DNA from: Nitrospirota bacterium
GTDB lineage: Bacteria; Nitrospirota; Thermodesulfovibrionia; Thermodesulfovibrionales; JdFR-88
Direction of reading: 5' to 3'
DNA: 64,000 bases
Assembly: GCA_021789215.1 (NCBI GenBank)
Contig: JAJYJS010000009.1
Span: forward strand, 1-64,000
Each line of letters begins with the position of its first letter. Within the stretch, counting starts at the first letter, position 1. The translations under genes and the position numbers were made by a program. This document shows positions 24,236-34,328 of this stretch, piece by piece. The notes beneath the pieces were generated by a model that did no database searches, was not told the origin of the DNA, and worked only from the letters and a program-made list of their open reading frames with translations.

Positions 24236-24241
24236 TCCTTT

Positions 24242-25603
24242 CTACCCTCCCGCCATGCGGATCTGCTTCTTGCCCATGGCCTTCGCCTCGTAAAGGGCCA
24301 TATCGGCAGAATAAAGCAGCTTTTTTTCGTCGCCGCCGTCTTCAGGGAAGGCCGCGACCCCGCCGCTTATGGAAATTTTCAGCTTGCCCCCCAGGTAGCT
24401 CCCGCCCTCAATTGCGTTCTTGACCCTTTGGGCCTGTTTGAAGGCTTCCTCCCTGGAGGTGCTGGCAAGAATTATAACAAACTCTTCGCCGCCATATCTC
24501 GCCACCACGTCGGACTCCCTGGAAACCTGCTTCATAATGGAGGCTATGTCCCTCAGCACCTCGTCCCCCGCCTGGTGCCCGTATGTGTCGTTTATCGTTT
24601 TGAAATCGTCGATATCGAACACCGTCAGCGAGAACCTGTTGCCATAGCGTTTTCCGCGCGCGGTCTCAAGCCCCAGGGCGTCATAAAAATATCTTAAATT
24701 GAACAGCCCTGTCAGGGCGTCCGTCCTGGCAAGGTATTCCGCCTCCTCGTAAAGCCTCACCTTCTCAATTATGAGCGATACGTGATTGCCTATCAGATGG
24801 ATGAGCGCGGCCAGGTCGAACCCGAGTGAAACCGGGGCCCTGTTGCCGATTGCAAGCACGCCGGCCCTGTCGGGGCCTATGGCAAGCGGCTGGGCCACAA
24901 GAAAGGCCAGCCCCTCGGCCCCGAAATCGGGGTAATCTTTCAGGCCCTCTGGCTCCAGGACGAAAAACGGCTCTCTTGAGACCATCACCATTTCATGGAA
25001 ACCGTCCAGCCTGCCCGATTCCAGCTTCTCCCTGAAGTCGCGGGAGATGCCCAGCGCCCCCCTGAGGACAAAACCGCCCTCTTTCTCCTTAAGCACTATC
25101 CAGCAGACGCCGAGATCGGTAACAAGCTGTATCTTTTCGAGGAGTTTTCCGAATACGGAGCCGATGTCCTCGGAATAGATGAAGGCCGTCGAGATAGTGT
25201 TTATAGTCATCAGGAGCCTGTTTCGTCTTACAAGCTCGTTTTCCAGGTCAACAAACTGCGTTATGTCCTGAAATGCGATGCTGAAGAGTTTTTTCCTGTC
25301 CTCTCCGTCCGGCTTGACGGGATATATCAGCGCATTATAAATATGGTCTGCAAGCCTTACCTGTTCTATCCTCTCAAGCCCCGCGCGGATACTGCTCTCT
25401 ATACCTGCGGCAAGCGGGCCAAAACCTTCTATGTCCGTTATGCGCATGCCCTGCATTGATTCCTTTCCAATCTTCACCATGCGGGCCATGGACTCATTGG
25501 TCTCCACGATGCATGCGCCGGAGTCAAAAATCGCCGCGGGCTCCCTGATATAATCAAAACAGGGGGCGATCAGCCTTTTTTTAAAAACGCTCCTCAGTTT
25601 CAT
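24242..25603 (-). CDS. PAS-GAF-GGDEF diguanylate cyclase
   Basis: The 453-residue protein has a PAS-like domain (about 10-125), a GAF domain (about 135-285) and a GGDEF domain (about 295-450) whose active site reads RYGGEEF. An inhibitory-site RxxD (RESD) lies five residues before it, so feedback inhibition by c-di-GMP is expected. No membrane helix is present. The ATG at 25603 is preferred to a TTG six codons upstream. It overlaps the end of the ppx/gppA-like gene by 23 bases. Confidence 0.9.
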   Translation of the reverse strand: MKLRSVFKKRLIAPCFDYIREPAAIFDSGACIVETNESMARMVKIGKESMQGMRITDIEGFGPLAAGIESSIRAGLERIEQVRLADHIYNALIYPVKPDGEDRKKLFSIAFQDITQFVDLENELVRRNRLLMTINTISTAFIYSEDIGSVFGKLLEKIQLVTDLGVCWIVLKEKEGGFVLRGALGISRDFREKLESGRLDGFHEMVMVSREPFFVLEPEGLKDYPDFGAEGLAFLVAQPLAIGPDRAGVLAIGNRAPVSLGFDLAALIHLIGNHVSLIIEKVRLYEEAEYLARTDALTGLFNLRYFYDALGLETARGKRYGNRFSLTVFDIDDFKTINDTYGHQAGDEVLRDIASIMKQVSRESDVVARYGGEEFVIILASTSREEAFKQAQRVKNAIEGGSYLGGKLKISISGGVAAFPEDGGDEKKLLYSADMALYEAKAMGKKQIRMAGG

Positions 25604-26522
25604 CCGGGATGTCCTCTGCAAGCTCTGAAATGATTCCCTCTGGCAGGCCGGTATCGCTTATTTTCACCTTTTCAAAGGCCAGAAACTCCATTATATTTAT
25701 TGTAAGCCGGATACCCGGTATTATCAAGTCGGCCCTGTCGGGCTCCAGCCCCCTCACATTTTTTCTCTGCTCCGGGGAAAGCGCCGTCAAAAAACCGCAG
25801 ATATCTTTAAGGCGGGCAAGCGGCAGGACCCTCCCGTGGATCTTTTCGTGTTCATAGCGCGCAAGCCCCGCATCAATCGAGGCCAGCGTGGAGCCTGTCC
25901 CACCGGTAAGGACAAGGGTTGTACCCCTTGGAAGGGGCGCGGCGGCTTCCCCCAGTTTCCGGGCAAGCATGGCGGCCTCCTTTCCGGCGGCCTCCGTCCC
26001 TTCTTCCACACCCCTCTCTTTTATCAGCCCGGCAAGCTTTACGACCCCTACCGGGAAACTTCCGCTTCCGGCGGCCTTTTTCCCCCTGGCCAGTGTCCAT
26101 TCCGTGCTCCCGCCGCCAATGTCCAGAATAAGCGCCCTGTCCAAGTCGAGGGACCGCAAGACCCCTTTTGCCGAAAGCTCGGCCTCTTTTTGCTCCGGGA
26201 TGATATCTATGCCGATTCCCGTTTCGCGCAATACCCTTTCCAGCAGTTCCCCGGAGTTTGCGGCCTCGCGCAGCGCGCTTGTGCCCACAGCCCTCATCCG
26301 GCAAACATGCAGTCCTGAGAGGATGCCGGAATACTTTCTGAAGGCGCTCACGGTGTCCTCCATGCTTTCCGGTGAAATGGTTTTCCCCTTTGAGGAAAAA
26401 CCCGCGGCGAGCCTGGTGGTGGTCCGCTCGTACCGGAGCCTTTTTATTTGCCCCTTTTCGTACCCGGCAACCAGCATCCTTATGGCGTTTGAGCCCGCAT
26501 CTATGGCGGCAAGCAGAAGCAT
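25581..26522 (-). CDS. Ppx/GppA-family exopolyphosphatase or pppGpp phosphatase
   Basis: The 313-residue protein has the ASKHA-fold phosphatase motifs: AAIDAGSNAIR (phosphate 1), LDIGGGSTEW, VLTGGTGS and GLEPDRADLI. It lacks the C-terminal HD-like domain of E. coli Ppx, so it is the short form. It hydrolyses either polyphosphate or pppGpp; sequence alone does not decide. It is the first gene of the leftward operon, and a TATAAT sits only five bases before its ATG. Confidence 0.88.
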   Translation of the reverse strand: MLLLAAIDAGSNAIRMLVAGYEKGQIKRLRYERTTTRLAAGFSSKGKTISPESMEDTVSAFRKYSGILSGLHVCRMRAVGTSALREAANSGELLERVLRETGIGIDIIPEQKEAELSAKGVLRSLDLDRALILDIGGGSTEWTLARGKKAAGSGSFPVGVVKLAGLIKERGVEEGTEAAGKEAAMLARKLGEAAAPLPRGTTLVLTGGTGSTLASIDAGLARYEHEKIHGRVLPLARLKDICGFLTALSPEQRKNVRGLEPDRADLIIPGIRLTINIMEFLAFEKVKISDTGLPEGIISELAEDIPDETEERF

Positions 26523-26527
26523 CCCAC

Positions 26528-26605
26528 ATTATAGCCCAGAGCGCGTTTTAAAAGACTTCAAATAAGGATTTAAAGACTCCGGACGAGGCAGAGGTATGTT
26601 ATAAT
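26528..26605. promoter_or_regulatory. Divergent promoter region with start-proximal -10 boxes
   Basis: A TATAAT on the minus strand (26528-26533) lies five bases from the ppx/gppA-like ATG, and a TATAAT on the plus strand (26600-26605) lies eight bases from the ATG of the NtrC-type regulator. Neither has a clear -35 or a Shine-Dalgarno sequence. Both could give leaderless or near-leaderless mRNAs. Confidence 0.4.
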
Positions 26606-26613
26606 TTTGTGTT

Positions 26614-27969
26614 ATGCAGTGTATCCTCATTGTCGAGGACAGGGAATCGATGGCTCAGATGCTGAGGGCCACACTGGAAGCCGAAGGTTTTCAGGTAATA
26701 ACAGCCAGAGACGTCTCCGCCGCGTTAAAAAAGCTCCGGGAAGAAGACATAGACCTTGTGCTGACCGACCTGAAGCTCCCCGGGAAAAGCGGCATAGAAG
26801 TCCTCCGCGCCTCGCGCGAGGGCTCCGCTTTAAGGCCTGTCATCGTGATGACCGCTTACGGCTCCGTGGAAGGCGCCGTGCAGGCGATGAAGCTTGGGGC
26901 CTACGATTTCATAACCAAGCCCTTCGATACCGGACACCTTGTGCTCCTCATAAAACGGGCGCTTGAGAACAAGAGGCTCCTTGCCGAAAACATCCTGTTG
27001 AAAGAGGAATTCGCCCCCAGGGTCTTCCCGGTGATTGTCGGCAAGAGCGAGGCCATATCGGCCGTAGCGGAAAAGCTGAAGCGCGTCGCCCCGGCCAAAA
27101 GCACGGTATTGCTGATGGGCGAAAGCGGCACCGGGAAAGAGCTTTTTGCAAGGGCGATACACTGCCTCTCCCCGAGGAAGGATTATCCCTTCGTCCCCAT
27201 AAACTGCGCCGCCATCCCCGGCGAGCTGCTTGAGTCCGAGCTTTTCGGGCATGAAAAAGGCGCTTTCACCGGCGCGGACAGGACAAAACCCGGCAAATTT
27301 GAGCTTGCGCATATGGGCACCGTCTTCCTGGACGAGGTCGGCGAGCTTGGGCTCCCGCTCCAGGCAAAGCTGCTGAGGGCGCTCCAGGAAGGGGAGATAG
27401 AGCGCATAGGCGGGCAAAGGCCCATAAGGATAGACGTGCGGGTGGTAGCCGCGAGCAACAGGGACCTGGAGGCCGAGGTGGCCAATAAAAGGTTCAGGGA
27501 GGACCTTTTCTACAGGCTTAACGTCTTCCCACTCACGATACCGCCCCTCAGGGAGCGCAGGGAGGACATCCCGCTCCTTGCCGTGTATTTCGTGGAAAAA
27601 TACGCCGCAGAGCTTAAAATCGGCAACAGGACAATATCGCCCGATGCCATTGAAATGCTCGTCTCCTACAACTGGAAAGGCAATGTCAGGGAGCTTGAGA
27701 ACACTATTGAAAGGGCGCTCATCCTATGCGACGGGGACACGATAAAACCCGGGCACCTGAGCCTGAACATGAGCTCGCCCGGGCCGGAGAGGCTTCATAT
27801 GGACAGTTCCCTGGAAGAGGTTTCCAGGCAGGCGCAGAGGATAGCGGAGACCGAGAGGATAAGGCGGGCGCTTGCCCGGTCAAACGGCAATAAGAGCAGG
27901 GCGGCCGAAGCCCTCAAGGTAAGCTATAAGACCCTGCTGACCAAGGTAAAGGAGTACGGCCTGGAGTGA
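26614..27969 (+). CDS. NtrC-family sigma-54-dependent response regulator
   Basis: The 451-residue protein has a receiver domain (phospho-acceptor Asp52 in LTDLKLPG, Lys in ITKPF), an AAA+ domain (Walker A GESGTGKE, sigma-54 contact loop GAFTGAD, arginine-finger region [14 protein letters not shown]) and a C-terminal Fis-type helix-turn-helix ([23 protein letters not shown]). It should activate RpoN promoters. No histidine kinase is adjacent, so it is an orphan here. The downstream SUMF1-domain gene overlaps it by four bases. Confidence 0.93.
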   Translation: MQCILIVEDRESMAQMLRATLEAEGFQVITARDVSAALKKLREEDIDLVLTDLKLPGKSGIEVLRASREGSALRPVIVMTAYGSVEGAVQAMKLGAYDFITKPFDTGHLVLLIKRALENKRLLAENILLKEEFAPRVFPVIVGKSEAISAVAEKLKRVAPAKSTVLLMGESGTGKELFARAIHCLSPRKDYPFVPINCAAIPGELLESELFGHEKGAFTGADRTKPGKFELAHMGTVFLDEVGELGLPLQAKLLRALQEGEIERIGGQRPIRIDVRVVAASNRDLEAEVANKRFREDLFYRLNVFPLTIPPLRERREDIPLLAVYFVEKYAAELKIGNRTISPDAIEMLVSYNWKGNVRELENTIERALILCDGDTIKPGHLSLNMSSPGPERLHMDSSLEEVSRQAQRIAETERIRRALARSNGNKSRAAEALKVSYKTLLTKVKEYGLE

Positions 27970-28850
27970 TAAAGCAATTTTTCCTGTTTGCGCTCGCAAT
28001 GGTCTTTTCCGCCAGCCTTGCGGGCGCTGCCGGTCTTCCAAACAGCATCACGGGCAGGGACGGGGAAGAGATGATGCTCATCCCGGCGGGGATATTCACA
28101 ATGGGCAGCCCCGATTATGTCGAGGGTAAATTCGGGTTCAAGCCCCACAAGGTGTACACCGACGCCTTTTACATGGACAAATACGAAGTCACCAACGGGC
28201 AATTCGCCAGATTCCTGAACCATCTTGCCGCAACCGGGCATAAAAAAGACATCTGGGATTTTGTGGTGACCCGCTCCGACCTGCAGACCGCCGACAGAAA
28301 GGACTGGTGGCCGACGGAGATAATCCTTGAGGGCGGGAACTACAAGCCCTTCCCAAGCTTTGAAAGGTATCCGGTCATATCCGTGAGCTGGTTCGCCGCG
28401 TATGATTACTGCAAGTGGGCCGGCGAACGGCTCCCGACCGAGGCCGAATGGGAAAAGGCCGCACGCGGAGGACTTGAGGGCAAGATATACCCCTGGGGCA
28501 ACGAGATACCCACGGGCGGGGTCATCTTCAGCCGTTCATGGACGGACAACTCCGTCCCGGCTCCGGTAGAGCAGGTCGGCAATTACTTTCCCAACGGCTA
28601 CGGGCTTTACGACATGGCAGGCAACGTCTGGGAATTCTGCTCCGACTGGTACGACGAGAACTATTACGAGCACTCTCCCCAGAACAACCCCAAAGGGCCC
28701 GAAAAAGGGCAACTTAAGGTTGCAAGGGGCGGTTCATGGTATAATTCAGCATTGTTCCTCAGGGTTGATTACAGGAACACGGCCGATCCGTATGCAACCG
28801 ACGACGCCGTCGGATTCAGGTGCGCAAAAGACGCCGGGGAGAATAAATGA
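27966..28850 (+). CDS. Exported SUMF1/FGE-fold protein without the catalytic cysteines
   Basis: The 294-residue precursor begins at a GTG in a GTGA overlap with the regulator gene and has a signal peptide (1 to about 22, SLAGAA). The rest is a formylglycine-generating-enzyme-like domain: [58 protein letters not shown] and GFRCA. In true FGE the segment between RGGSW and GFRC contains two catalytic cysteines; here it has none. A sulfatase-activating role is therefore unlikely, and binding or another modification is more plausible. Confidence 0.82.
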   Translation: MIKQFFLFALAMVFSASLAGAAGLPNSITGRDGEEMMLIPAGIFTMGSPDYVEGKFGFKPHKVYTDAFYMDKYEVTNGQFARFLNHLAATGHKKDIWDFVVTRSDLQTADRKDWWPTEIILEGGNYKPFPSFERYPVISVSWFAAYDYCKWAGERLPTEAEWEKAARGGLEGKIYPWGNEIPTGGVIFSRSWTDNSVPAPVEQVGNYFPNGYGLYDMAGNVWEFCSDWYDENYYEHSPQNNPKGPEKGQLKVARGGSWYNSALFLRVDYRNTADPYATDDAVGFRCAKDAGENK

Positions 28851-29524
28851 AAAGAAAGAAATCCGATTTGAGGCTGTTGGCTTTTTTACTGGTGCTTCCA
28901 GTCCTTATGGTATCGTGCGCGGGCCAGGTCAAAAAGGCCCCGCCCCCTCCGGCGCCGGCTGCAGGGAAGCCGGAGTCCAGACTGCCAAAGGCGGAGCAGG
29001 AAAAGCTCGCGTTCAAGGCGTTCAACAACATCCTGAACCTCACGGTCGACAAGCCCAGACAGCAGATACTGCCGGACTTGGAAAAGGCTTACCACGATAT
29101 AATCAACAATTACCCGGATACATATATAGCCCAGGAGAGCTATCTGCACCTGATAGAGATGGACCTCGATGATTTCAATCCGCGCAGGATTGACGACGCA
29201 ATGCACCTTTACAGGGAATACGAACAGCGATATCCTGACTTCAAGTTCGGCGCGGTCATACAGGACAAGCTGGCCCGGTTCTTCTACGAAAACAGGTTAT
29301 GGGGCGACCTCATGCAGATCATAAGGCCCACCATAGCCAATTACATAAAGACCGGAAAGATAAACGGGCCGTTCTTCCTGTTCCTCTACGCGGAAGACAA
29401 GCTCAATACGGGCGACCGGGTGGAAGCTGAAAAAGGCTATAAAACCGTGATACAATATTTTTCGGCCTCGACGGAAGCAAGACTTTCCAGGGGCCGTCTT
29501 GAGGAAATGAAAAAGAAAAAATAG
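28847..29524 (+). CDS. TPR-like lipoprotein of unknown function
   Basis: This 225-residue precursor has a basic start, a hydrophobic core and a lipobox (LMVSCA, Cys near residue 24), followed by a Pro/Ala-rich linker (about 31-40) and an alpha-helical region with TPR-like spacing ([33 protein letters not shown]). It resembles the YbgF/BamD class of helical lipoproteins only in general form. It is coupled (ATGA) to the SUMF1-domain gene, so the two exported proteins probably act together. Confidence 0.65.
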   Translation: MKRKKSDLRLLAFLLVLPVLMVSCAGQVKKAPPPPAPAAGKPESRLPKAEQEKLAFKAFNNILNLTVDKPRQQILPDLEKAYHDIINNYPDTYIAQESYLHLIEMDLDDFNPRRIDDAMHLYREYEQRYPDFKFGAVIQDKLARFFYENRLWGDLMQIIRPTIANYIKTGKINGPFFLFLYAEDKLNTGDRVEAEKGYKTVIQYFSASTEARLSRGRLEEMKKKK

Positions 29525-29540
29525 AGGGAGAAGAAACCCC

Positions 29541-30290
29541 ATGTCAGGACACTCAAAATGGGCACAGATCAAGCATAAAAAGGCCGCCACGGACGTAAAA
29601 AAGGGCAAGACGTTCTCCAAGCTGGCCAAGGAAATATCCATAGCGGCCAGGATCGGGGGCGGAGACCCCGGCGGCAACCCGCGTCTGAAGACCGTAATCG
29701 AAAAGGCCAAAGAGGCCAATATGCCGCAGGAGAACATAAAGAGGGCCGTCCTCAAGGGGACCGGGGAACTGCCCGGCGCAAGCTACGAGGAAGTCATATA
29801 CGAGGGCTACGGCCCCGGGGGCGCCGCCATCCTCATGGAGGTGCTTACAGACAACAAGAACCGCACCGTATCCGAGCTGAGGCACCTCATGTCCAAGAAC
29901 AACGGCAACATGGGCGAGGCGGGCTCGGTCTCCTGGATATTCGACAAACGCGGCTACATACTCGTTGACAAGAAGACCGTGGACGAAGACACGCTGATGA
30001 CCGTGGCACTCGATGCCGGGGCGCTCGACATGAAGAATGATCCCACGGAGGACAACTACGAGATAATCACCGCCCCTGAGGAGTTCATGAGGGTGAAAGA
30101 GGCCATAGAAAAGGCCGGGATAGCCGTCTCGCTTGCCGAGATTACCATGCTCCCCAAGAACTACGTGCCCATAGACGCCCGTCAGGGCGATCAGATGACA
30201 AGATTGATCGAGGCCCTTGAGGACCATGACGATGTCCAGAACGTGTACTCAAATTTCGATATGCCCGAAGAGGTGATGGAAAAGGCTTGA
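29541..30290 (+). CDS. YebC/PmpR family transcriptional/translational regulator
   Basis: The 249-residue protein has the YebC hallmark start [18 protein letters not shown] and the family's acidic central and C-terminal domains ([23 protein letters not shown]). YebC proteins help ribosomes through difficult sequences and can act as DNA-binding regulators. A GGGAG site precedes the start. It lies within the long plus-strand series after the lipoprotein. Confidence 0.95.
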   Translation: MSGHSKWAQIKHKKAATDVKKGKTFSKLAKEISIAARIGGGDPGGNPRLKTVIEKAKEANMPQENIKRAVLKGTGELPGASYEEVIYEGYGPGGAAILMEVLTDNKNRTVSELRHLMSKNNGNMGEAGSVSWIFDKRGYILVDKKTVDEDTLMTVALDAGALDMKNDPTEDNYEIITAPEEFMRVKEAIEKAGIAVSLAEITMLPKNYVPIDARQGDQMTRLIEALEDHDDVQNVYSNFDMPEEVMEKA

Positions 30291-30315
30291 TGCCCACAGG
30301 GTTTTTTTATTTGGC

Positions 30316-30924
30316 ATGACATCGATAAGGCTGACATTCAAGCGCAAGTTCCTGGCGGGTCTTGTTGTGTCAATACCGGCCCTTGTCACCGTATTCCTCC
30401 TCGCATGGATTTTCAGGACGATTGACGGCTTTCTGAGCCCGGTCTACGACGGCCTTTTCAAGCGCCACATGCCGGGGCTGGGGTTCATTTCAGCCATAGT
30501 GCTCATCTTCATACTGGGCCTCATCTCCACGAACGTCTTCGGACAGAAGGTGATACGCTCGATAGAGAAATCCCTGCTGAACATACCCGTTTTCAAGAGC
30601 TTTTACGCGCCGATAAAGTCGATAATGGACGCTTTTTCGAATTCGTCCTCGTTCAAGAAATTCGTCATAGTGCAGTATCCGAGGCCGGGCGTTTACGCCT
30701 TCGGCTTTCTTACGCGGGAAAACACTATAAAGACGTTCAATAACGGAGACACGGAATCCCTGATGGCGGTATACATCCCCACAAACAACCTCTATCTTGG
30801 GGAAGTGGCGCTGTTCAGCCGGGAGGACATCTTCTTCACGAATATCCCCGTTGAGGACGGGATAAAAATAGTGCTCTCCGGCGGCATCGCAACGCCCCAG
30901 CAGATACTGGAGGAAAAGAAGTGA
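30316..30924 (+). CDS. DUF502 membrane protein
   Basis: The 202-residue protein has two membrane helices (about 12-34 and 55-78), then a soluble domain with NIPVFKSFYAPIKSIMDAF and YPRPGVYAFGFLT, which identify DUF502. Function is not established. Its stop overlaps the GTG of glmU (GTGA), suggesting co-expression with UDP-GlcNAc synthesis. Confidence 0.88.
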   Translation: MTSIRLTFKRKFLAGLVVSIPALVTVFLLAWIFRTIDGFLSPVYDGLFKRHMPGLGFISAIVLIFILGLISTNVFGQKVIRSIEKSLLNIPVFKSFYAPIKSIMDAFSNSSSFKKFVIVQYPRPGVYAFGFLTRENTIKTFNNGDTESLMAVYIPTNNLYLGEVALFSREDIFFTNIPVEDGIKIVLSGGIATPQQILEEKK

Positions 30925-32372
30925 GGGGGAAAGACCCGGCCGGGAAAAACGCGGTAGCCTGCGTGGTGCTCGCGGGCGGGCTTGGCAAAAGGATGAAGTC
31001 CCCGCTGCCCAAGGTCCTCCACCCGCTCCTCGGCAGCCCGATGATATTCTATGCCCTGGACGCGGCGCTCTCCCTGAACCCCGTGAAAACCATCGTCGTC
31101 ACGGGCAAGTTCCACAATGAGATTGAAAGATCGCTCGCGCCATACGGCGGCAGGGTGGATTTCGCCATACAGGAAAAACCCCTGGGGACAGCAAACGCCC
31201 TGCTCCAGGCGGCAAGGCGGCTGAAAGGTTTTTTTTTCAATGGCAGCACAATAGTCCTGAACGGGGATTCCCCCCTGATGACGCCGGGGACCCTTAAGCG
31301 CCTTGTCTCCCTTCACAGGAAAAACGGGAACTCCCTTTCGCTCGGGTCTTTTATTACGGATGAGCCGGGCGCTTACGGGCGCATACTGAGGGACGGCAAG
31401 GGCTCCCCTGTGGGCATAGTCGAAAAATCGGACCTCTCCGGGGAACAAATTGAAATCAGGGAGGTAAACAGCGGCCTCTATGTGCTTGAGCCCCAGGCGC
31501 TTGCGCTCCTTGACGAAATCCCGATGAACCCCAACAAGAAAGAATATTATCTCACCGACATCCTCCGCCTTGCCATGACCAGGGGAATGAAGGCCGGAGT
31601 CTACCCGCTTGCCACCGAGGAGGAGTTCGCGGGCATCAATAACCCCCTTGAGCTAAGACAGGCGGAACTTGTCCTCAGAAAAAGGCAGACAGAGGGCCTC
31701 GTTAAAAAAGGGGTGCGCCTTATGGAACCAGCGCTTGTCTTTATAGAATCCGGGGTAAAGATTGCGCCGGGTGCGGTGATATACCCGAACGTCCACCTGC
31801 AGGGCCGCACGGTAATCGGCAAGGGATGTATTATTTACCCAAACGTGCGTATAATAGATAGTGTCCTCAGGGAGGGGGCGGTAGTGAAGGATTCTTCTGT
31901 AATCGAAAACTCCACAATCGGAAAGAATGCCCAAATCGGCCCTTTTGCTCATCTGCGCCCCGGGGCCGTCATCAACCCTTCGGCAAAAATAGGCAATTTC
32001 GTGGAGATAAAAAATTCCGAAATCGGCGCCGGGACAAAGGCCATGCACCTCTCTTATATAGGCGATGCGTCTGTCGGCAGAAAAGTGAACATCGGCGCGG
32101 GCACGATCACCTGTAATTACGACGGAGTGAACAAGAACAGGACCGTCATAGAAGACGGCGTTTTCATCGGGAGCGATTCGCAGCTCATCGCGCCCGTATC
32201 GGTTAAAAAAGGCGCTTACGTGGCGGCAGGCTCCACCATAAACAGGGACGTCCCTCCCGGAAGCCTCGCAATAAGCCGTACGGAGCAGAAAAACCTTTCC
32301 GGATGGGTCAAAAACAGAAAAAGAAAACAGGCACATGAAGATAAACCGGCGCACGGGAAAAAGGGAAGATGA
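30921..32372 (+). CDS. glmU: Bifunctional GlmU: GlcNAc-1-P uridyltransferase / GlcN-1-P acetyltransferase
   Basis: GlmU makes UDP-GlcNAc for peptidoglycan and LPS. The 483-residue protein has the uridyltransferase domain (VVLAGGLGKRMKSPLPKVLHP near the start, QEKPLGTANAL, LNGDSPLM) and a C-terminal left-handed beta-helix of hexapeptide repeats (about 265-450: IGPFAHLRPG, HLSYIGDASVG, NIGAGTITCNYDGVNK). The start is a GTG overlapping the DUF502 stop. A basic tail of about 25 residues follows the helix. glmS follows in the same direction, completing the pathway. Confidence 0.95.
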   Translation: MRGKDPAGKNAVACVVLAGGLGKRMKSPLPKVLHPLLGSPMIFYALDAALSLNPVKTIVVTGKFHNEIERSLAPYGGRVDFAIQEKPLGTANALLQAARRLKGFFFNGSTIVLNGDSPLMTPGTLKRLVSLHRKNGNSLSLGSFITDEPGAYGRILRDGKGSPVGIVEKSDLSGEQIEIREVNSGLYVLEPQALALLDEIPMNPNKKEYYLTDILRLAMTRGMKAGVYPLATEEEFAGINNPLELRQAELVLRKRQTEGLVKKGVRLMEPALVFIESGVKIAPGAVIYPNVHLQGRTVIGKGCIIYPNVRIIDSVLREGAVVKDSSVIENSTIGKNAQIGPFAHLRPGAVINPSAKIGNFVEIKNSEIGAGTKAMHLSYIGDASVGRKVNIGAGTITCNYDGVNKNRTVIEDGVFIGSDSQLIAPVSVKKGAYVAAGSTINRDVPPGSLAISRTEQKNLSGWVKNRKRKQAHEDKPAHGKKGR

Positions 32373-32400
32373 CCCCTCCGCCTTGCTCTCATAAAAAATC

Positions 32401-34233
32401 ATGTGCGGCATAATAGGCTATATAGGGCCCCGGAATGCCGTATCCATAACCTTGGAGGGGCTTAAGAGGCTCGAATACAGGGGCTACGACTCCGCGGGCA
32501 TCGCCCTGCTCGAAGGCGGCGGGATAAAGATAATCAGGTGTGCCGGAAAAATCCGGCAGCTTGAAGGCCTTCTTGGCGAAAAAGGAACCGCGAGCGCCCG
32601 GCTTGCAATCGGCCACACAAGGTGGGCCACCCACGGCGGGCCGTCCGAAAAAAACGCACATCCCCACAAATCCGGAGGCATCGTCCTTGTCCACAACGGC
32701 ATCGTCGAAAACTACATATCCCTGAAGAGGGGCCTTGAGGCGGAAGGCTGCAAGTTCAATTCCGAAACGGACACCGAGGTCATCTGCCATCTTGTAAACA
32801 AATACTCGAAGGCCCTGCCCTTTGAAGAGGCTGTGATGGCCGCGGTCAAGGACCTGAAAGGCGCTTACGCCCTTGCAATACTCAGCGAAAAAGAACCGCA
32901 AAAAATCATCGGGGTGCGCAAGGACAGCCCCCTTGTGTTTGGCGTGGGCGACGGCGAATATTTCCTGTCCTCTGATGCCGCGGCATTTCTCAATTACACA
33001 AAAAGGGCCATATTCCTCGAAGACGACCAGATAGTCGTCGTATCGCCCGATGGCTACAGGATAATGTCCGCGGACGGCAGCCCGGTTGAGAAAAATCCCC
33101 AAATGCTCCTCTGGAGCGCAGGGGCCGCCGAGAAGGACGGATACAAGCATTTCATGCTCAAGGAGATACACGAGCAGCCAAGGGCGATTTCGGACACCAT
33201 CCGCGGCAGGCTGGACGCCGAGACAGGCGAAGTGAACCTGGAGGAGTTCGGCCTTACGGAAGACATCCTCAAAAAGACGGAGAAGGTGATAATAGCCTCC
33301 TGCGGGACCTCGTGGCACGCGGGCCTTGCCGCCAGGTACATAATGGAGCCCCTGGCCCTGGTCCCCGTCGAGGTGGACATCGCCTCCGAGTTCAGGTACA
33401 GGAAGCCCGTTGTAAAGGGCAGCGAGCTTTTCATCGCGATAACCCAGTCCGGCGAGACGGCCGACACCCTTGCCGCCCTGAGGCTTGCAAAATCGATGGG
33501 CGCCAGGACGCTCTCCATCACCAACGTAATCGGGAGCACTGCGGCCCGCGATGCGGACTCTGTCTTTTTCACCCGCTCCGGGCCGGAGATAGGGGTGGCT
33601 TCCACAAAGACGTTCACGACCCAGCTTGTGAGCCTTTACATGCTTGGCATAGCCTTCGCGCGGGCAAAAGGCGCCATCACGGCTGACCAGTCGAAGGCCC
33701 TCCTTGGGGAGCTCCTGTCGATCCCGGAGAAGATAGAACTCATCCTCAAGGAAAAGGAAAAGGTGGAGGAGATAGCCCGCGGGGTCTTCAAGAAGAAGGA
33801 CTTCCTCTTCCTTGGCAGGGGGATAAACTACCCCATAGCCCTTGAAGGGGCCCTCAAACTCAAGGAAATCTCCTACATTCACGCCGAGGGCTATCCGGCC
33901 GGGGAGATGAAGCACGGGCCTATCGCGCTCATAGACGAGGATATGCCTGTGCTCTTCCTGCTCCCGACGGAGAGCTTCCTCAGGGAAAAGATAGTATCGA
34001 ACATGGAAGAGGTGAGGAGCCGGAGGGCAAGCCTCATCCTCATCACGGACGGACAGGACGAGGAGCTTGAAAGGCTTTCCACGAGCCATTTCAGCGTGCC
34101 GGGGACAAACGAGTTCCTTACGGCGGTGCTGATGGCCGTGCCGCTTCAACTCCTTGCATACTATATAGGGGTGCTCAGGGGGTGTGATGTTGACCAGCCA
34201 AGAAATCTTGCCAAGAGCGTAACCGTTGAATAG
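32401..34233 (+). CDS. glmS: Glutamine--fructose-6-phosphate aminotransferase GlmS
   Basis: GlmS makes glucosamine-6-phosphate from fructose-6-phosphate and glutamine. At 610 residues it is full length: an N-terminal glutaminase with nucleophile Cys2 (MCGIIGYIG), GHTRWATHG and a Ntn-type amidotransferase fold, then two SIS isomerase domains (SCGTSWHAGLAARY, TQSGETADT, FLGRGINYPIALEGALKLKEISYIHAEGYPAGEMKHGP) and the C-terminal PRNLAKSVTVE. No glmS ribozyme was recognised in the 28 bases upstream, and no Shine-Dalgarno sequence is obvious. Confidence 0.96.
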   Translation: MCGIIGYIGPRNAVSITLEGLKRLEYRGYDSAGIALLEGGGIKIIRCAGKIRQLEGLLGEKGTASARLAIGHTRWATHGGPSEKNAHPHKSGGIVLVHNGIVENYISLKRGLEAEGCKFNSETDTEVICHLVNKYSKALPFEEAVMAAVKDLKGAYALAILSEKEPQKIIGVRKDSPLVFGVGDGEYFLSSDAAAFLNYTKRAIFLEDDQIVVVSPDGYRIMSADGSPVEKNPQMLLWSAGAAEKDGYKHFMLKEIHEQPRAISDTIRGRLDAETGEVNLEEFGLTEDILKKTEKVIIASCGTSWHAGLAARYIMEPLALVPVEVDIASEFRYRKPVVKGSELFIAITQSGETADTLAALRLAKSMGARTLSITNVIGSTAARDADSVFFTRSGPEIGVASTKTFTTQLVSLYMLGIAFARAKGAITADQSKALLGELLSIPEKIELILKEKEKVEEIARGVFKKKDFLFLGRGINYPIALEGALKLKEISYIHAEGYPAGEMKHGPIALIDEDMPVLFLLPTESFLREKIVSNMEEVRSRRASLILITDGQDEELERLSTSHFSVPGTNEFLTAVLMAVPLQLLAYYIGVLRGCDVDQPRNLAKSVTVE

Positions 34234-34328
34234 AAAAACCCGCAGAAATCCGCCTTGCAAAAAACGGCGAGTCATGAAAAATCTGGATTAAAATCAATGG
34301 ATTTTGTTATTATCAAAAGGCAGGCACT

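Noticed and set aside
32373-32400. glmS ribozyme upstream of glmS
   Set aside because: Only 28 bases separate glmU from glmS, far too few for the ribozyme.
32389-34275. 628-codon open frame on the strand opposite glmS
   Set aside because: It mirrors glmS across its whole length, has no recognisable domain and no ribosome-binding site. High GC at third positions often leaves such antisense frames open.
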